Assembly (NCBI GenBank): GCA_048264105.1
Contig: JBLXDJ010000009.1
Coordinates: 1-64,000, forward strand
Direction: 5' to 3'
Length of the DNA: 64,000 bases
Origin: Oceanospirillum sp048264105
GTDB lineage: Bacteria; Pseudomonadota; Gammaproteobacteria; Pseudomonadales; Halomonadaceae
This document shows, one piece after another, positions 61,189 to 64,000 of the stretch (positions within the stretch are counted from its first letter, which is position 1; each line of letters begins with the position of its first letter). Under the pieces are notes generated by a model. The model had not been told where the DNA came from. It searched no databases and worked only from the letters and a program-made list of their open reading frames with translations. Made by a program: the position numbers and the translations under genes.

Positions 61189-61302
61189 TTAACCCTGACG
61201 TTGTTTGTGCTTAGGCTCTGTGCAGATCACACGCACAGCGCCGCGGCGACGAATGATCTTGCAGTTACGGCAGATCTTTTTTACGGATGCACGAACTTTC
61301 AT
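61189..61302 (-). CDS. rpmJ: 50S ribosomal protein L36
   Basis: A 37-residue zinc-ribbon protein, MKVRASVKKICRNCKII... with CRNC, a later Cys (VICT) and His (KHKQRQG) as the ligands C-x2-C-x12-C-x4-H. This is the zinc-containing form. It is the last gene of the spc operon, directly behind secY. A hairpin follows. Confidence 0.97.
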   Translation of the reverse strand: MKVRASVKKICRNCKIIRRRGAVRVICTEPKHKQRQG

Positions 61303-61324
61303 CACCAACTCCAGTATAAAGGTA

Positions 61325-62656
61325 TTAGCGCAGCATGCCGCCGCTACCATAACCTTTCAAGTTCGATTTTTTCATCAGGGACTCGTACTGATGACTCATT
61401 AAGTGCGACTGCACCTGAGCCATAAAGTCCATGACCACGACTACAACAATCAGCAGGGAAGTACCACCGAAGTAAAACGGTACACTCCAGGCAACTACCA
61501 GGAACTGCGGCATAAGAGACACAGCGGTAATGTACAACGCACCGAACAAAGTCAGGCGAGACATTACACCATCAATATAGCGAGCTGAGTGCTCCCCGGG
61601 ACGGATGCCAGGAATGAACGCACCTGATTTCTTCAGGTTGTCAGCGACATCTTTGGGGTTGAATACCAGTGCTGTATAAAAGTAGCAGAAGAATACAACA
61701 CTGAGCGCAAAAAGCAAGATATACAACGGTTGACCTGGTGCTAAAGCCAAAGAAGCTTCCTGCAACCATGCCATACTTTCATTTTGACCGAACCACTGAC
61801 CAATAGAGGCAGGGAACAGCAAAATACTGGAAGCGAAAATAGGCGGGATCACACCAGCCATGTTCACTTTCAGGGGCAGGTGACTGGATTGTGCAGCAAA
61901 AACCTTACGGCCTTGCTGACGCTTCGCATAATTCACAGTAATGCGACGCTGGCCGCGCTCCATGAATACTACAAAAGCTACAGTCAATACTGCCAGAACG
62001 GCAATCGCTAACAGAGCCAGGATATTGATGTTCTCCTGACGCGCCTGTTCGAATGACTGGCCGATGGCGCCTGGTAGACCTGCAACGATACCGGCGAAGA
62101 TCAGAATGGAAATACCATTGCCGATACCACGTTCGGTAACTTGCTCACCAAGCCACATCAGGAATATCGCACCTGAAACCAGGGTAACAACTGCTACAAA
62201 GTAGAAGCTGAAATCCGCCGCAAAAGCGACGCCCTGACTAGCAAGACCAACTGCCATACCAATCGATTGCACCGTTGCTAACACAACTGTGCCATAGCGG
62301 GTGTATTGATTGATTTTGCGACGGCCGGCTTCCCCTTCCTTCTTGAGTTGTTCAAGAGTCGGGGAAACCACCGTCAGCAGCTGCATGATAATCGAGGCAG
62401 AAATATAAGGCATGATGCCTAATGCCAGGATCGACATACGTTCGAGTGCACCACCTGAGAACATGTTAAACAAGCTCAGAATGGTGCCTTCGCTCTGCTG
62501 GAATAAAGCAGCCAGTCTCTCAGGATTGATACCAGGAACAGGGATATGAGCGCCGATGCGGTAAACCACAATGGCGATAAACACAAAGCGCAGACGAGAC
62601 CAAAGTTCCGCCAAACCTTTTTGTGCTCCTGCTGGTACTGATCCTGATTTAGCCAT
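61325..62656 (-). CDS. secY: Preprotein translocase subunit SecY
   Basis: A 443-residue channel of the Sec translocon, with ten transmembrane helices. RIGAHIPVPGIN at the N-terminus, GIMPYISASIIMQLL near 75 and QRRITVNYAKRQQGRK are hallmarks. Its start shares one base with the rplO stop (62656), so the two genes are tightly coupled. Confidence 0.98.
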   Translation of the reverse strand: MAKSGSVPAGAQKGLAELWSRLRFVFIAIVVYRIGAHIPVPGINPERLAALFQQSEGTILSLFNMFSGGALERMSILALGIMPYISASIIMQLLTVVSPTLEQLKKEGEAGRRKINQYTRYGTVVLATVQSIGMAVGLASQGVAFAADFSFYFVAVVTLVSGAIFLMWLGEQVTERGIGNGISILIFAGIVAGLPGAIGQSFEQARQENINILALLAIAVLAVLTVAFVVFMERGQRRITVNYAKRQQGRKVFAAQSSHLPLKVNMAGVIPPIFASSILLFPASIGQWFGQNESMAWLQEASLALAPGQPLYILLFALSVVFFCYFYTALVFNPKDVADNLKKSGAFIPGIRPGEHSARYIDGVMSRLTLFGALYITAVSLMPQFLVVAWSVPFYFGGTSLLIVVVVVMDFMAQVQSHLMSHQYESLMKKSNLKGYGSGGMLR

Positions 62657-63090
62657 TATTCTTCGACCTTTCCGCCTGCGGCTTCAATTGCTGCACGTGC
62701 ACCTTTGGTTAATTCCAGGCCACTTACAGTAACTGCCTTGTCAATCTCGCCAGACAGGATAACGCGAACACGTTCGATATTATCCTTGATGATATCAGCC
62801 TGCTTCAGAGCAGCGATATCGATCACAGCAGCTTCAACTTTAGCCAGTTCGTGCAGACGAACTTCAGCTTTGAAAGCAGCCTGACGTGAAGTGAAACCAA
62901 ATTTCGGCAGACGACGCTGCAGTGGCATCTGACCACCTTCGAAACCTGGCTTAACAGAACCGCCGGAACGGGACTTCTGACCTTTGTGGCCACGGCCACC
63001 AGTCTTACCCAGACCGCTACCGATACCACGACCAACACGCTTCTTAGCTGGCTTGGAACCCGGAGCCGGGCTCAGAGTATTCAGATTCAT
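62656..63090 (-). CDS. rplO: 50S ribosomal protein L15
   Basis: A 144-residue assembly protein. The Gly-rich basic N-terminus (KRVGRGIGSGLGKTGGRGHKGQKSRSGG) and GFEGGQMPLQRRLPKFGF are conserved. It lies between rpmD and secY in the spc operon, with one-base overlap to secY. Confidence 0.98.
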   Translation of the reverse strand: MNLNTLSPAPGSKPAKKRVGRGIGSGLGKTGGRGHKGQKSRSGGSVKPGFEGGQMPLQRRLPKFGFTSRQAAFKAEVRLHELAKVEAAVIDIAALKQADIIKDNIERVRVILSGEIDKAVTVSGLELTKGARAAIEAAGGKVEE

Positions 63091-63092
63091 GA

Positions 63093-63272
63093 TTACTCTC
63101 CCTCAACACGTACAAGGTAATGAACCTTGTTGATCATACCGCGAACGGATGGTGTATCTTCCAGCTCAACTGTGTGGTTGATACGGCGCAGACCCAAACC
63201 TTTAAGACACAGTTTGTGCTTAGGCAGGATGCCGATCGGACTACGGGTAAGAGTTACCTTGATATTTGCCAT
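63093..63272 (-). CDS. rpmD: 50S ribosomal protein L30
   Basis: A 59-residue protein. MANIKVTLTRSPIGILPKHK and GLRRINHTVELEDTPSVRGMINKVHYLV are the usual L30 blocks. The stop is two bases before the rplO start, and its own start lies five bases after the rpsE stop. Confidence 0.97.
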   Translation of the reverse strand: MANIKVTLTRSPIGILPKHKLCLKGLGLRRINHTVELEDTPSVRGMINKVHYLVRVEGE

Positions 63273-63277
63273 GATAC

Positions 63278-63778
63278 TTACCCCAGGATTTCCTCAACAG
63301 TCTTGCCACGCTTAGCTGCTACATCTTCAGGAGCGTTCATGTCCGCCAGACCTTTAACAGTCGCACGAACAACGTTCACTGGGTTTGTAGAGCCATAGCA
63401 CTTAGCCAGAACGTTTTGTACACCAGCAAGTTCCAGTACAGCACGCATCGCACCACCAGCAATTACGCCGGTACCTTCAGATGCTGGCTGCATGTAAACC
63501 TTAGAAGCACCGTGACGTGCTTTTACAGGATACTGCAGCGTGTTGCCGTCCAGCTGAACCTGCACCATGTTGCGGCGTGCTTGTTCCATTGCCTTTTGAA
63601 TTGCAACAGGAACTTCGCGAGCTTTACCACGGCCAAAACCTACACGGCCATTGCCATCACCAACGACAGTCAGAGCTGTAAAGCCGAAGATACGACCACC
63701 CTTAACTACCTTGGCGACGCGGTTTACCTGAACTAAACGTTCCTGTAGCTCACCGCCTTTCTGTTCAATATTCGCCAT
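63278..63778 (-). CDS. rpsE: 30S ribosomal protein S5
   Basis: A 166-residue protein important for decoding accuracy. The double-stranded RNA-binding-like fold has LQERLVQVNRVAKVVKGGRIFGFTALTVVGDGNGRVGFGRGKAREVPVAIQKAMEQA and GTGVIAGGAMRAVLELAGV. It lies between rplR and rpmD. Confidence 0.98.
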   Translation of the reverse strand: MANIEQKGGELQERLVQVNRVAKVVKGGRIFGFTALTVVGDGNGRVGFGRGKAREVPVAIQKAMEQARRNMVQVQLDGNTLQYPVKARHGASKVYMQPASEGTGVIAGGAMRAVLELAGVQNVLAKCYGSTNPVNVVRATVKGLADMNAPEDVAAKRGKTVEEILG

Positions 63779-63789
63779 CGCTTTTACCC

Positions 63790-64000
63790 TTAGAATTCCA
63801 GACCGCCTTCACGGGCAGCATCTGCCAGCGCTTTTACACGACCGTGATACTTGTATCCGGAGCGATCAAATGCAACCTTAGTTACACCTGCTTCTTTTGC
63901 GCGTTCAGCAATCAGCTTGCCTACTTTGCCTGCCGCTTCAACGTTGCCCGTTGCGCCATCACGCAGAGATGCATCTACAGTAGATGCAGCAGCCAGAATC
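63790..64000 (-). CDS. rplR: 50S ribosomal protein L18 (partial, N-terminus outside the window)
   Basis: The C-terminal ~69 residues are present (ending RVKALADAAREGGLEF). AAASTVDASLRDG, KVGKLIAERAKEAGV and VAFDRSGYKYHGR are the conserved 5S-rRNA contact blocks. The frame runs out of the right edge, so the gene start is not visible. Confidence 0.96.
   Translation of the reverse strand, partial: ILAAASTVDASLRDGATGNVEAAGKVGKLIAERAKEAGVTKVAFDRSGYKYHGRVKALADAAREGGLEF

Noticed and set aside
58204..63778. Long frames on the strand opposite the ribosomal genes
   Set aside because: They mirror the highly expressed genes and have no ribosome-binding sites or recognisable folds.

Overview
The window looks like a chromosomal segment from a marine-type gammaproteobacterium of the Oceanospirillales/Pseudomonadales kind. 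That placement is an inference. It rests on a FabY-type fatty-acid initiating synthase, a Pseudomonas-like EF-Tu prolyl hydroxylase homologue, the tkt-epd-pgk-fba cluster, the uvrA/MFS/ssb arrangement, an SAH riboswitch in front of ahcY, and the spc and alpha ribosomal operons. I see no prophage, IS element, CRISPR array or integron array. Nearly all of the window is housekeeping DNA.

Layout. 1-290: a minus-strand promoter with a GC-rich discriminator points out of the left edge, probably into an rRNA or other stable-RNA operon. 0.3-5.2 kb: a diguanylate cyclase is coupled to a degenerate SRAP protein, followed by a lipoprotein-type pitrilysin protease. 5.3-9.6 kb (minus): sbcB, minE, minD, minC and an acetoacetyl-CoA reductase. 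9.8 kb: initiator tRNA. 10.2-15.2 kb: an inositol-phosphatase-family enzyme, a hybrid histidine kinase with a dead receiver domain, and rmuC. 15.2-16.6 kb: two long non-coding stretches around a small Cys-rich protein. 16.6-25.4 kb: trxB, tapT, a sirtuin, a TrmB-like methyltransferase, nfo, a mercaptopyruvate sulfurtransferase, an orphan ParA and fabY. 25.4-29.2 kb: a repeat element and a three-gene envelope lipoprotein cluster (LPP20, LpoB-like, COG3014-like). 29.4-38.8 kb: mixed metabolism, repair and regulation, including glcB, ogt, a second GGDEF protein, the prolyl hydroxylase and a truncated globin. 38.9-45.6 kb (minus): fba, pgk, epd and tkt, split by an AT-rich HEPN/Abi-family gene on the plus strand. 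46-50 kb: metK, SAH riboswitch-ahcY and metF form the methyl cycle. 50.4-58 kb: a secreted protein, plsC, an RmlD-like protein, ssb, a YajR-like MFS carrier and uvrA. 58-64 kb (minus): the alpha and spc operons from rplQ back to a partial rplR.

The best candidate for something undescribed is the HEPN/Abi-family gene (42866-43522). It interrupts the tkt/epd junction and lies between two rho-independent terminators. Its short leader can fold into a GNRA-capped structured RNA. One arm of that leader is also an exact 8-base complement of the gene's own ribosome-binding site, so the gene could be under a translational switch. Other signals worth a look are an SRAP protein lacking both the catalytic Cys2 and the active-site His, a histidine kinase receiver with Asn at the phospho-acceptor position, a 19-codon ORF coupled by ATGA overlaps to nfo and a TrmB-like gene, a phosphoglycerate kinase with a CC-x3-CC tail, and a metK leader with mutually exclusive hairpins.
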